Source: Elymus sibiricus (Eukaryota; Streptophyta; Magnoliopsida; Poales; Poaceae). From it: a DNA stretch of 64,000 nucleotides. Below, in pieces: positions 9,936 through 21,614 of the stretch (within the stretch, counting starts at the first letter, position 1; every line of letters starts with the position of its first letter). The DNA lies in the NCBI GenBank assembly GCA_039707655.1, contig CM077668.1, positions 397,447,630 to 397,511,629 on the forward strand, read 5' to 3'. Under the pieces are notes generated by a model. That model was not told the origin of the DNA. It was given only the letters and a program-made list of their open reading frames with translations, and did not search any database. The translations under genes were made by a program, and so were the position numbers.

Positions 9936-10760
9936 CCGTCAAGGGAGAAGGTAGGAAAAGTGTTCGTGAGGAGATTTCACGTTTCTAATTTTCTTATTTC
10001 ATCTGGTTTTTCTATTGAAACGCTTTGAATTTTTTCTAAAAATATTCAAGATTTTTTTAATTTTAGAATATGTTCACAAATTTTATTTAACATTCATGAA
10101 TTCAAAAAATGTTCATGAGAGTGAATATATATTCAAATCCTAAAAAATATGACTTTAAAAAAATTCATGAACTTTTGATATGGTAAAAAATATATTTGCA
10201 GATTAAAAATGCTTGTGATTTTTAAATTTCAAAAAAATGAAAAAATACCAACGAATTTTAAAATTTCACAAATTAGAAAAAATATTCAATAATTTATAGT
10301 ATGTTCCCAAATTTAAGGAAGTGTTCATAAATTTTAAAAATATTCATGACTTATAAAATAATATATAAATACAAATAGGAAAAGAAAAATGAAAATAAAA
10401 GACATATGGAGAAAAAAGAAAAGAAAGAAACCTAGTAGAAAAAAAAGGAAACAAAAGAAACCTAGTAGAGAAAAAAGGAAAAAAAGAAAAGAAATAAACC
10501 GAATGGAACTTCCCAAAACCAAAAGGATCATCGTACATGACCGGCCAATCGTGCCTGTGGGTTTCCGCGTTTGCTCGATCGCCTCCGCAAAAAATGTTCA
10601 TGAATTTTAAGTATGTTCCCAAATTGGAAAAAATATTCATAAATTTTAAAAATATTCAATAATTTAAAAAATAAAAAATTCAAAATCAAACATTAAAATA
10701 AAAATAAAAATAAAAGGTGATAGAAGAAGAGAAAATATAAAAGAAAAAAGCCAAAAAGAA
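9936..10760. repeat. AT-rich degenerate repeat region (TTCATGAATTTT-like motifs)
   Basis: Many degenerate copies of a motif like TATTCATGAATTTTAAAAA (for example near 10090, 10160, 10330, 10600 and 10640). An A-rich stretch at 10376-10500 contains two similar AAACCTAGTAGA(A/G)AAAAAAGG blocks. Such sequence is common inside old grass transposons. There is no gene; open frames here are artefacts of A/T bias. Confidence 0.5.
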
Positions 10761-11013
10761 CCTCCGCAAAACAAAAAGGATCATCCTACATGACTGGTCC
10801 AAATTCCGTGGTTTTCCGTGTTTGCTCGACCATCTTTGCAGTATGCGCGGAATATGAATCACGACGCAAAATATGAATCCGTGTTCGGAGAAAACATAGA
10901 ATTATTTTCAAAAGTTAAAACGCCGCGTTAAAATGCACATTACTCTCTAGTTGAGATAGTAAGCTCCCTAGAATTGGAGCGCTCTTATGTGTCAACGGTT
11001 ATGGTAGACAGAA

Positions 11014-11576
11014 GGGATAATTAATTTTATGTTCCTAATTGTGTCCCATTCGGCTATTTTGCCCCTAGTTTCCAAAAACACCCTGTTCTGCTCAAGTCAC
11101 TTCGTTCCGCTTATGCTTTTGCTCTTTGACCGTCACTTTGAAAATTTTATCACAAATTCATCTTAACTCATGAAGATGCAAATAAGATATCAAAATATTC
11201 AGAAAAACATCACCTATATGTGCATGTCATTTGTATTCACGACAGAAGTGTTGTTTAAACCATACAAGGTTATTAATATCACTAATGTTATTAAACCTAA
11301 AAATATTTGACCAACAATTTTGTCATGAATGAAAATAACATGCACATATAAATATAGGTGATGTTTTTCTGAACATTTTGATATCTTATTCACATGCTTC
11401 TAAGTTAATATAGATTTGTTATGAAGTTTTGAAAGTGACGGTTGAATGGTCAAAGGGCACTCAAATGGCAAAAGTATAAGAGGAGCGAAGTGGCTTGGGC
11501 AGAACCGTGGGTTTCTAGAAACTAGAGGCAAAACAAACGAGTGGGACACAACTAGAGGCATAAAATTAATTATCCC
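11014..11576. mobile_element. Foldback element with ~230-bp terminal inverted repeats
   Basis: The left end GGGATAATTAATTTTATG matches the complement of the right end (CATAAAATTAATTATCCC, 11559-11576). Complementarity extends inward with substitutions and small gaps for more than 200 bp, through GTGTCCCA, CTCTAGTTT-like, TTTTGC, GACCGTCACTTT and ATAAGATATCAAAAT blocks to AAAAACATCACCTATAT. The unpaired centre is about 11250-11310. It has no coding capacity. I could not identify a convincing target duplication, so the superfamily is open. Confidence 0.7.
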
Positions 11577-11639
11577 AAAAAAGAACAATTCTGTAAAACA
11601 CAACATTCGAGTCCATGCCAACAATACCAACTACTCCAC

Positions 11640-11971
11640 TAAACGCTCTTATATTTCTTTACGGAGGGCATACACGACAACATGGCAAAAAAAAAAAATC
11701 ACACACATAATGGCAAGGCAAAATTTGCACTAAACAAAGAACAGAAGAGCATGGCACAAAAACGGTATCACCCACATATGATCCAAGGAAAAAAATAACC
11801 TGGCCAAGATACTGAAAGAATGGCAAATATGACCCATCACATACACAAAGATGCCATGACAAAAACCTACATTACACGACCATCAGGGGAGAATCATGGC
11901 AAAAATCCAAAATCAGACACATATAGATACAATGTAATTGTACATCAAAACTAATATCAAAGATCATGGCA
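11640..11971. other. AT-rich spacer with repeated ATGGCA-like motifs
   Basis: No gene is supported. Short ATGGCA(A/C)AA motifs recur at irregular spacing (near 11683, 11710, 11751, 11821 and 11896) and again at 40321. This is probably the interior of an old repeat into which the retroposon below inserted. Confidence 0.35.
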
Positions 11972-12927
11972 GGTCGCTCCCCGCAGCGGCCCGGGAGAAC
12001 CCTAAATCGCCGCCGCCACCACCCACCCACCCCACCCTACCTCCCTCGCCGCCGCCGGAGGGCGCCTCCGGGCAAAGCCCGCGCGGCGTCGGCGGCGGCG
12101 GGGCCTTCTCCATCTCGCGAGGAACACGAGCAGCGCGGGGGCGGCTCGACCACGGAGATGTGGAGCTCGACAAGGTGCGGTCGGGTTCTTGGCTGCCTGC
12201 CGGCGACGCGGTCCTCGGTGTGCCCGAAGGCGGGAGGGCGCGGCGGCGCGGCTCGATGGCGCGGGGCGGGAGGGCGCGGCGATGCGGCTCGATGGCGCGG
12301 GGCGGAGCGGATCTGGCGCCGCCACCGGCGCACGAGGTCGGGGAGAGGAGCAGTGCTGCGCAGGCGCTGTGGAGCGAAAGGACGGCTGTGCGCGAGCGCT
12401 GTGGAGCGAAAGGACGGCTGTGCGCGAGCGCTGTGCTGCCACCGGCGTCTCGTGGGCGCCCTGCATCGGGGTGACCGCGTTCAGAGGTGTGGCTTAGCTG
12501 CGCAGGGGGCCACCGTGCTGGCACGCAGGGAGTCCGGATCTGGCGTCTGGATGCTACGCGGTGGCCCGGGCGGCCCGGATCTGGGGCGAGGAGGATGCGG
12601 CTGTGCAGGGGAGCCAACGGCCAGGCCCAAGTTGCGTCTTCTGGGTGTGGTGCGCGGCTCGGCGGGGATCCGCAGGCAGCAGGGCCTCATCTGGGTTTTC
12701 GCTGGCCTATGGCGAGGGGTCCCAGCGGTATGCCGTATCTAGGCTGCCCAGGGGCGTGCGGCTGATGCGGCTGCTGCGTGGTGGCCGCCGTGTCCAGGCG
12801 GTACAGAGGAGGTGGTTGGTGGCTTCGGGCCTGGGGCCTCGATTCGCGGCGACGGCTCGGGTGCGCGGGATCCGGCGATGGTTGGAGCGAGGCGGCACGC
12901 GAGGGCTGCGGCGGGCGTGGGCGCGTC
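11972..12927 (+). mobile_element. Poly-A retroposon, 5' part (split by nested insertions)
   Basis: The 13-bp sequence AAAGATCATGGCA at 11959-11971 recurs at 40315-40327, right after an A-rich tail. Everything between is therefore one target-duplicated insertion. The retroposon is in three pieces: 11972-12927, 33992-34036 and 39379-40314 (about 1.9 kb in all), oriented plus. This part is very GC-rich, starts in a leader with ACCCTAAATCGCCGCCGCC, and contains internal duplications: two ~37-bp units around 12232-12305 and two ~32-bp units around 12365-12430. Open frames occur on both strands and none shows a known domain. It resembles a non-autonomous LINE-mobilised element or a processed transcript. 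Confidence 0.75.
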
Positions 12928-13510
12928 TGACAAGGGCATGTACTAGGATAGATAGGGTAACAGGCCTGACCTACAAACCGTACCCTAGGATACCATACGC
13001 CTTATACTGGGCCCCAGGGCCAGGTCAGCAGTCGGATGTTCTACAACCTGACATTCACTCGGAGTTCAATGAACCACTCGGGAGGAAGCAGTTCACTCGA
13101 CCGGCGTATTTCACTCGGAGTACCTGACAGTCATTCGACCAAGGAAGACCAGGGGACTCCAGGAGCGCAACGGTCAGGACGTGCGTCCACCCTCATCAAT
13201 TGTAATCAATGCGCCCGTCACCAGTAACTGGCGCCCTTAAACCCACTCTTTAACCCCTGGTAATGGCGGCATTCATGGAGGCCTGGCAGACACTATATAA
13301 GCCGCCCCCCAGCTCCATTCCAGGGGTTCGCAATCTTTGTAATCTGTACACTCAGAGAAAACAAGCTCCAGAGCACCGAGACGTAGGGCTATTACCTCCA
13401 CCGCTGAGGGGTCTGAACTCGTAAATCCGAGTGTAACAACTCCGTCGTAGCTAGGCTCTGCCCTCCAATTCGTACCCCCATACACTACTGTCAGACCTAT
13501 CCCCATGACA
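12928..13510 (+). repeat. 5' LTR of the Tat-type element
   Basis: 583 bp, from TGACAAGGGCATGTACTAGG to CCCCATGACA. A TATA box (CACTATATAAGCC) at 13291-13303 and an AATCTTTGTAATCTGTACAC stretch downstream would be the promoter and R region. The GTTGGCGCCCACCTTGGGGC segment starting at 13511 is in the primer-binding position; I do not assign a tRNA. ACTCGG-type motifs recur in U3. Confidence 0.9.
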
Positions 13511-13577
13511 GTTGGCGCCCACCTTGGGGCAGGCGTCTAGCGACATCCGGCGTAGTTGCTATTTTCACATCATCACC

Positions 13578-16500
13578 ATGGTTTCCGGCGGCAGACTGAC
13601 TCTGGGCGGAGAGATCCGTTTCAGCGTCCTCAGCTTCATCGCTGACGATTCGGCGTGGCTTCAGGAAGCCTCGCTGGATGTCGAGGCGTTGCCCGTTCGC
13701 AGCGCAGCGCACTTCCGCGCGAGTGCCTTCGGCGTTCTTCTTCGTCAACCTTCGACGCCGTACCAGTCGGCGCCTTCGCTCTCCAACAGCCGTCGTCGCA
13801 AGCGTTCCGGACGCTCACGGCTTCAGCGGTGGATCAAGCACGCGGTGGCCTTTCAGGTCGCGGCCCCCCAGATCGCGGCAATCGAGCCCGATGAGCCCGT
13901 CTTCGATCTGTTCGCCTCCGTGCATGAGTACTCGGAAAGCTTATCTGAGTGCGAGAGCAGCGACCCCGCTGCAGAGGTGCTGATGGCCGATTCTCCGCCC
14001 AGTCCGCCTGGGTACGGCCGTGGTGGCGTAGAGACCGACGACCCGTCACGCGTCGATCTTGGCGGTGGCGGAGACCGTCACGACGACGAGTACTACCCCT
14101 GACCTCTCACTCGACAGCAGAGGGAGGAGCTGCAGTGCAGAAACGAGTAGACCCTCCAGACGCCCATCGTTGGGACGCCTCCCGAGGCTCGGGCTTTGGA
14201 GGCCGCGCGCCAGGCCAATTTGGCTGAGCGCAATCGTCTGGAGGCGCTCCAGAAGTCACTCGACGATCGTGCCCGCAGACAGCATCAGCCCAGTTCCAGT
14301 CAGCGGCAGCGGCAGCTGTTCTCGAATGACCAGCATAAGAATTTCCAGGTGTTCCGCACTCCCGTTCAGAATTTGGCAGCGGCCACTCGGATAGCAGATT
14401 CCATTGAGCCGTTCCGATCCGAGGCGGGAGAGGGTCTACGGCAGATCCGAGCCCTGCTCAAGGCGGCTGAAGAGCAAAATTCAGCGGTGTCCCAGTCGCG
14501 CAACAGGATTCATAGCAGATCCATCAGGGCTGACACCGTCCAGTCGGCCCACAGCCCGGTGTCCCCAAGGAGAAACAGACACTCGCCTCCGCGGCGAAAC
14601 GACCGAAACGACCGAGACCAGTACTCGGGGCAGGGTCGCAGTCGGAATACGCCTCCGCAGCATCAAGATGATCGTCGTCGTATGCAGTCGCCCCCTCTGC
14701 GGAATGGCTCGTACGCGCCCCGGCCGTACGATGCCAGGCGTCCTTACGGCAATGATTTGGAGGGCCAGCCCTCCCCGCCATGGTGACGGTTATCGCCATA
14801 GAGAACTAGTCGACCTCCGCGATCCACAGTTCAACGTGAGATCCGTACTCGCTCAGAACCTGGTCGACAGATGCAGAGCTCTGAGAGAGAACTTGGACAG
14901 AGATCGTCCGAGTGGAAGTGGAGCATCCGTCTCCGGGCCCGAGTGTTTCAGCAGAGCAATCCGGGCCGCCGAGATTCCACCTAACTTCAGATTGGCGGCT
15001 GGAGTAAGTAAGTTCACCGGCGAGTCCAAGCCAGAAACTTGGTTAGAGGATTACCGAGTGGCTGCAGATTGGAGGTGGTAATGACTATGTGGCTATGAAG
15101 CATTTGCCCTTGATGCTGGAAGGGTCCGCCCGGGCCTGGCTCAACCAGCTCACTCCGGCTAGTATATACTGCTGGGAAGATTTGGCCCAAGTGTTCATCA
15201 AAACATTCGAGGGCACGTGCAAACGCCCGGCCGGGTTGACTGAGCTGCAGCATTGTGTGCAGAAGCTGAATGAAACCTTGAGGGAGTACATTCAGCGGTG
15301 GACAACCTTGCATCATGTGGTTGAGAACGTCACGGAGCATCAAGCCGTCTGTGCCTTCAAGGCAGGAGTCAGATATCGGGAGCTCATCCTGAAATTTGGT
15401 CGGTCGGGATCTTTGACCATGAGTCAAATGATGGAGATTGCCACTCGGTACGCGAACGGAGAAGAGGAAGACCGTCTTCGTAACGGCAAGGGGAAAACCA
15501 GTGAGCCCAACCCCGGAAACAATAATCCCAGTCGGAAGCCGAAGCGGAAGGCTGATGGTTCGGCTCAGGCCGAGGCTGCCGCACTGGCCGGTCAAGCCAA
15601 GAACAAGGGGAAGGCTAAGGAAAGGTGGATCCCGAGGAAAAAGAAAGATCAGTCGGGCCAGGATGTCCTTGATTTGCCATGCCACATTCACACCAGAAAA
15701 GATGAGGAGGGCAATCTGATATTGCCCAAGCATACCACTCGACAGTGCAGATTGTTGATACAGCAGTTCCGAGAGGGCCAGTCGAGTGAGAAGAGCCCAG
15801 AAGATGCTGATGACGAAGACAAAGATGAAGCTTATCCTACTGTCAATGCAACTCTGATGATATTTGCAGATGTTGAGAGCAGGAGTCGGTTGAAGGTTAT
15901 CAATCGAGAAGTGAACATGGCTATGCCGGCGACGACAAAGTTTCTGAACTGGTCGAAGACTCCGATCACCTTTGATCAGTCGGACCACCCGGCCTACATT
16001 GCCACCCCTGGGCGACAGGCGCTGGTGGTCGATCCGGTCATGGGAGGCGTTCGGCTGCGAAAGGTCCTCATGGACGGTGGAAGCGGACTGAACATACTCT
16101 ACGCTGAAACCCTGAAGGGGATGGGCATTCCGATGTCCCGTCTCAGCGAGAGCAGCATGCAGTTCCACGGAGTGATCCCCGGCAAGAAAGCAAAGTCACT
16201 CGGACAGATCGCCCTGAATATGCTCTTTGGAGACGACAAGAACTTTAGGAAGGAAAGGCTGACCTTCGAAGTGGTCGACTTCCGCAGTGCCTACCATGCT
16301 ATCCTTGGTCGGCTGGCCTACGCACGTTTCATGGCCCGCCCATGCTATGTGTATCTCAAGCTGAAGATGCCCGGCCCCAAAGGAGTGATCACAGTCACTG
16401 GCAATAGGCAGCGTGCGGAGGAATGTTTGCAGCAAGGGTCCAAGATTGCTGATGAGCAAATGGCCATGGTGGAGTTGGAGGAGTACAAGAAAAATGCCGA

Positions 16501-16603
16501 TCCGAGTGATCTGTTACGCTCCAAGAAGCCAGCTGCAGAATCTGCCTTTCAGTCGGCCAGTGATACGAAGCCTGTACATGTCCACCCGGAAGATCCCAAA
16601 TAG
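13578..16603 (+). pseudogene. gag and protease region of the Tat-type element (frameshifted)
   Basis: The frame starts at ATG 13578 and continues in pieces: 13578-14102, about 14196-14786, about 14790-15081, then 15089-16603. The breaks are frameshifts or stops. The last piece holds a retrotransposon gag domain (WLNQLTPASIYCWEDLAQVF, then a LREYIQRW block) at about 15137-15470, a basic linker, and an aspartic protease. The protease is recognised by LRKVLMDGGSGLNILY near 16049-16100; its active site reads D-G-G-S-G where family members usually have D-(G/T)-(G/S)-(S/A)-(A/S). The frame ends at TAG 16601-16603, before RT, so pol cannot be read through from gag here. Confidence 0.8.
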
Positions 16604-17391
16604 GAAGAAGCGCTCATCTAGTTCCTCCGTGAGAACTGGGACATCTTCGCATGGAAGCCATCCGACATGCCGGGTGTACCCAGGGAGCTGGCTGAGCACC
16701 GTTTGCGAGTCAACCCGAAAGCAAAACCTGTGAAGGAGCATCTTCGTCGCTCTGCTACACAGAAGAGGAATGCCATTGGCGAAGAAGTTGCTCGGCTCCT
16801 GGCAGCCGAGTTCATCCGTGAGGTGTACCACTCCGAGTGGCTCGCCAACGTCGTCATGGTCCCTAAGAAGGATAAGTCTCTCCGAATGTGCATCGATTTC
16901 AAGCACATCAATCGGGTCTGCCCCAAGGATCATTTCCCGCTCCCCCGCATAGATCAAATCGTAGATTCCACCGCGGGTTGTGAGCGACTGTCTTTTCTGG
17001 ATGCATACTCCGGGTACCACCAGATACGACTGTACGGACCAGATGAAATAAAAACAGCTTTTATCACCCCATTCGGGTGTTTTGCTGTATTACCATGCCG
17101 TTCGGTCTCAAGAATGCCGGTGCCACTTTCATGCGCATGGTCCAAAAGTGTTTGCAAAAATAGATCAGTCGGAACATTGAGGCGTACATGGACGATATCG
17201 TGGTCAAGTCCAGAAAAGGTTCTGACCTGCTGGCTGACCTAGAGGAAACTTTCGCAAATCTGCGGAAGTATGATATTAAGCTGAATCCAGCAAAGTGCAC
17301 TTTCGGGGTGCCCGGGGGCAAGTTACTCGGATTCTTCATTTCCGAATGAGGGATAGATGCCAACCCCGAGAAAATCGGTGCAATTGTACGA
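16604..17391 (+). pseudogene. Reverse transcriptase region of the Tat-type element (broken)
   Basis: RT motifs are clear: MVPKKDKSLRMCIDFKHINR near 16857, FPLPRID near 16936, LSFLDAYSGYHQIR near 16988, PFGLKNAG near 17098 and the catalytic YMDD at about 17184-17195. A frameshift near 17080 separates the two halves. In-frame stops follow at about 17161 (TAG) and 17347 (TGA). Enzymatically this copy must be dead. Confidence 0.85.
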
Positions 17392-19260
17392 ATGAAACGT
17401 CCAGAACGGCTTCATGATGTACAAAAGCTCACGGGTTGTCTTGCGGCTCTGAGCCGATTCATCTCCCGCCTCGGTGAGAAGGCACTGCGCCTTTACCGAT
17501 TGATGAAGAAGTCTGATTCGTTCGAGTGGACTGCTGAAGCACAAGCAGCGTTTGTTCAGCTCAAAGCCCTACTTTCCATCCAGCCGGTGCTTGCTGCTCT
17601 GAATAGCAAAGAGCCGTTACTCTTGTACATTGCGGCAACTGGTCAAGTTGTCAGCACTGTCCTCACAGTCGAACGAGAAGAAGAAGGCAAAGCTTACAAA
17701 GTTCAGCGCCCAGTCTATTACATTTCTGAAGTCCTGACTCCATCCAAGCAGAGGTATCCTCATTATCAGAAGCTCGTATATGGCATTTATCTGACTGCGA
17801 AGAAAGTAGCCCACTACTTCCAAGAGCACGTCGTATCAGTCGTCTGCGACGCCCCGCTGTCTGAGATCATGAACAATTGGGATGCGACTGGTCGAGTGGC
17901 GAAGTGGGCTATCGAGCTCTTGCCCTTGGACATCAAGTTCGAGGCGAAAAAAGCGATCAAGTCCCAAGCATTAGCCGATTTCTTAGCCGAGTGGACAGAA
18001 CAGCAGCAACCGACCCAGAGTCACCCGGAACACTGGACCATGTTCTTTGACGGTTTCAAGATGCTGAATGGTTCAGGAGCTGGAGTTCTGTTAGTGTCTC
18101 TGAAGGGCGATCGACTCAGACATGTTCTGCAGATTCACTTCGATTCCTCCAACAATGAGGCCGAGTACGAAGCACTCCTTTATGGTCTACGTATGGCCAT
18201 CTCACTCGGCGTCCGACGCCTGATGGTCTACGGGGACTCGGATCTAGTTGTGAATCAAGTGATGAAAGAGTGGGATATCAGAAGCCCTGCTATGACAGGA
18301 TATTGCAACACAATGAGAAAGTTGGAAAAGAAATTTGAGGGTCTGGAATTGCATCACATCCCTCGAGCCAAGAATCAAGAAGCAGACGATCTGGCAAAGA
18401 TCGGGTCCACTCGGAAATCCATACCCAACAATGTGTTCCTAGAGCATTTACGTTCCCTGACGGTGAAAGAAGATCCCTTCACGGAAGAGCCCCCGCAAGT
18501 GGTCGGTCCGTCCGATCCGACTGATGTCGAGGTCCCGGCAGTCATTGATTTGGTCATGGAGATCCTGGCAATCACGCCCGACTGGATGGTGCCTTACATT
18601 GCATACCTGCTCAGACAGGAACTTCCAGAAGATGAGGCCGAGGGCCGCCAGACTGTTCGCAGGTCCAAGGCCTTTACAGTGATGGGCGATCAGTTATACA
18701 GAAAGAGCGTCACCGGTGTGACTCAGCGCCGCATCTCTCCGGAAGAAGGACGATTGATCCTGGAGGAGATTCACTCGGGAACTTGTGGACACCACGCATC
18801 CTCTCGGACAATCGTGGCTAAAGCTTACCGAGCCGGCTTCTTCTGGCCACGTGCCAATGAAGCTGCGCAGGAGATTGTCCAACACTACGCCGGGTGCCAG
18901 TTCTATGCAAACTTATCGCACAAGCCTGCGTCTGCTCTAAAGACGATTCCACTCGTCTGGCCGTTTGCAGTCTGGGGACTCGACATGGTGGGACCCCTCC
19001 GGACAGGGGCGAGTGGATTCACCCATTTGCTGGTTGCAGTCGATAAGCTCACTAAGTGGATCGAAGCCAAACCCATCAAGAAGCTAGACTCTCGTACAAC
19101 GATCAAGTTTATGAAGGAGATAGTCTTCAGATATGGCGTGCCCCACAGCATTATCACTGACAACGGCTCAAACTTTGACTCAGAAGAGTTCAGGGTGTTC
19201 TGTGTCGCCCAAGGCACCCGAGTCGACTATGCATCAGTGGCGCACCCGCAGTCGAATGGA
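17392..19260 (+). pseudogene. RNase H, second RNase H-like domain and N-terminal integrase (interrupted)
   Basis: One open frame of 623 codons. Codons 1-170 cover the connection and the usual Ty3 RNase H (PVYYISEVLTPSKQRYPHYQK). Codons ~215-340 are a second RNase H-like domain (WTMFFDGFKMLNGSGAGVL, then SNNEAEYEALLYGLR), the hallmark of Tat elements. Integrase follows: a zinc-finger region with HHASS and GCQFY, then the core with two catalytic Asp in WGLDMVGPL and IITDNGSNF. In the finger, the first Cys of the usual C-x-x-C is Tyr (HYAGCQ). The frame is cut after HPQSNG by the LTR at 19261, just before the catalytic Glu. Confidence 0.85.
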
Positions 19261-20892
19261 TGATACGTCTCCAACGTATCTATAATTTATGAAGTATTCA
19301 TGCCATATTTATAACAATTCTATATGGTTTTGGTATGATTTGATTAGAACTAACCCGGACAGACGCTGTTTTCAGCAGAACTACCGTGGTGTTGTTTTTT
19401 GTGCAGAAATGAAAGTTTTCCAAATGAGCTGAAACCTTTTGGAGATTTTTTATTGGACAAATAAAAATATTGGCACCAAGACCCACTCGAGGGGGGCCAC
19501 CCAGTGCCCACGAGGCACCAGGGCACGCCACCCCCCCAGGCGCGCCCTGGTACCTCATGGGGCCCACGTGGCTCCGTTTCGCGTGATTCCAACGCTGAAA
19601 AATCATATATATTCAGAAACCCCTGAAAGTTAACCTAGATGAGTTTTTACGCCGCCGCAAGCCTCTGTACCAGAGAGATCCCATCTACAGCCCTTTTTCG
19701 GCACCCTGCCGGAGGGGGGAAGGCATCACCGGAGGCCATCTTCATCATCCCGGCGGTCTCCATGACGAGGAGGGAGTAGTTCACCCTCGGGGCTGAGGAT
19801 TTGTACCAGTAGCTATGTGTATGATCTCTCTCTCTCGTGTTCTTGAGATGGCACGATCTTGATGTATCGCGAGCTTTGTTGATATAGATGAATCATATGG
19901 AGTTTTCCCCTCTCTATCTTCTTGTGATGAATTGAGTTTCCCCTTTGAAGTTTTCTTATCGGATTGAGTCTTTAAGGATTTGAGAACACTTGATGTATGT
20001 CTTGCATATGGATATCTGTGGTGACAATGGGATATTCACCTGAGTCACTTGATGTATGTTTGGTGATCAACTTGCGGGTTCCGTGACCTTGGGGATTTAT
20101 GCATAAGGGTTGGCACACGTTTTCGTCTTGACTTTCCGGTAGAAACTTTGGGGCACTCTTTGAAGTTCTTTGTGTTGGTTTGAATAGATGAATCTGAGAT
20201 TGTGTGATGCATATCGTATAATCAAACCCGCGGGTACTCGTGGTGACATTGGAGTGCCTAGGTGACATTAGGGTTTTGGTTGATGTGTATCTTAAGGTGT
20301 TATTCTAGTACGAACTCTAGGGTTGTTCGTGACAATTAATGGGGATGGCTCATAAGATTGATCGGGAAGGATAACTTTGAGGTGGTTTCGTACCCTACAA
20401 CAATTTCTTCGTTTGTTCTTCGCTATTTGTGACTTTGGAGTGAACTCTTTGTCGCACGTGAGGGATTTACATATGATTCAACTATGTCAACAATGTTGGG
20501 AGATCGCACTAGTGAAAGTATGAACCCTAGGCCTTGTTTCTAAGCATTGCAATACCATTTTTATTCCCGTTTAATTTTCGTTACCTTGCTGTTTTTATAT
20601 TTTTAGATTACAAAAACCTATATCTACTATCCATACTACACTTTTATCACCATCTCTTCGCCGAACTAGTGCACCTATACAATTTACCATTGTATTGGGT
20701 GTGTTGGGGACACAAGAGATTTCTTGTATTTGGTTGCAGGGTTGTTTGAGAGATACCATCTTCAACCTACGCCTCCCACGGATTGATAAACCTTAGGTCA
20801 TCCACTTGAGGGAAAATTGCTACTGTCCTACAAAACTCTGCGCTTGGAGGCCCAACACGAGTCTACAAGAATAAGTTGTGTAGTAGACATCA
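19261..20892 (+). repeat. Athila-like Gypsy LTR, copy A
   Basis: 1,632 bp, starting TGATACGTCTCCAACGTATC and ending GTAGACATCA. ATGGA on both sides (19256-19260 and 20893-20897) is the target duplication. The start sequence is typical of abundant Triticeae Athila-like families (Sabrina/WHAM kind, from memory). Host pol continues directly after it at 20898, so in isolation this LTR looks like a solo LTR. Copy B at 25059 differs at roughly 22 positions and by a (CT)2 length change. Confidence 0.9.
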
Positions 20893-20897
20893 ATGGA

Positions 20898-21614
20898 CAA
20901 GCTGAGAGAGCAAACGGACTGATCCTTCAGGGGTTAAAGCCACGACTCATGCGCGATTTGGAGCACGCAGCTGGAGCCTGGGTCACCGAGTTGCCATCAG
21001 TTCTTTGGGGCTTGAGGACGACCCCCAATAGGTCTACCAATCGTACTCCCTTCTTCATGGTGTACGGAGCTGAAGCCGTCTTGCCGAGTGACCTACTCCA
21101 CAATTCGCCCTGAGTGGAACTATACTCCAAAGCTGAAGCAGAGCAGGCGCAGCAAGACGCAGTTGATCTCCTGGAGGAGGAGAGAGAGATGGCTCTTATC
21201 CGTTCGGCCACTTATCAGCAAGATCTACGACGTTTTCACAGCAGGCACGTCAGAAGTTGGACCTTTCAGGAAGGAGATCTTGTGCTCCGAGTGGATCAGC
21301 AGCGACCTCACAAGCTTGCTCCCGCGTGGGAAGGTCCCTTTATCGTGTCAAAGGTTCTACATAACGGAGCATACCGTCTGTACAACCTTCTGAAGCAAGC
21401 AGACGAGCCCCGTGCTTGGAATGCAGACTTGCTTCGATGTTTTTATACTTGATGTTGAGATGTAATAAAAGCACTCGAGTGATGTTTGATGAATAAAAGC
21501 ATGACTTTTCCAGTTCTACATTGAGTTCACTCGTACGCATTCTCTGGCTTACGACCCCCAGTGGGCGTACGCCCTTCAACTTAGCTGCGAACTAGCTTTT
21601 GCCTAAGTTAAAAA
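20898..21614 (+). pseudogene. Tat integrase C terminus, duplicate 1 (with stop)
   Basis: Continues the integrase interrupted at 19260: QAERANG with the catalytic Glu, then the C-terminal domain (FQEGDLVLRVDQQ, KLAPAWEGPFIV) to the pol stop at 21450-21452, and about 160 bp of 3' sequence. It nearly matches 26700-27416, but a CGA-to-TGA change creates a stop at 21111-21113. Host sequence ends abruptly after AAGTTAAAAA at 21614 and Athila internal sequence starts at 21615. Confidence 0.85.

Noticed and set aside
11938..12742. Large overlapping open frames in the GC-rich retroposon
   Set aside because: Several frames on both strands are open at once, none has a known domain, and internal duplications explain their length.
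19298..19606. Identical minus frames in the two Athila-like LTRs (also at 25096-25404)
   Set aside because: Non-coding LTR sequence; the frames are duplicated because the LTR is duplicated.
20534..20749. Hydrophobic frame in the LTR as a small membrane protein (also at 26336)
   Set aside because: T-rich LTR sequence; present only because the LTR occurs twice.
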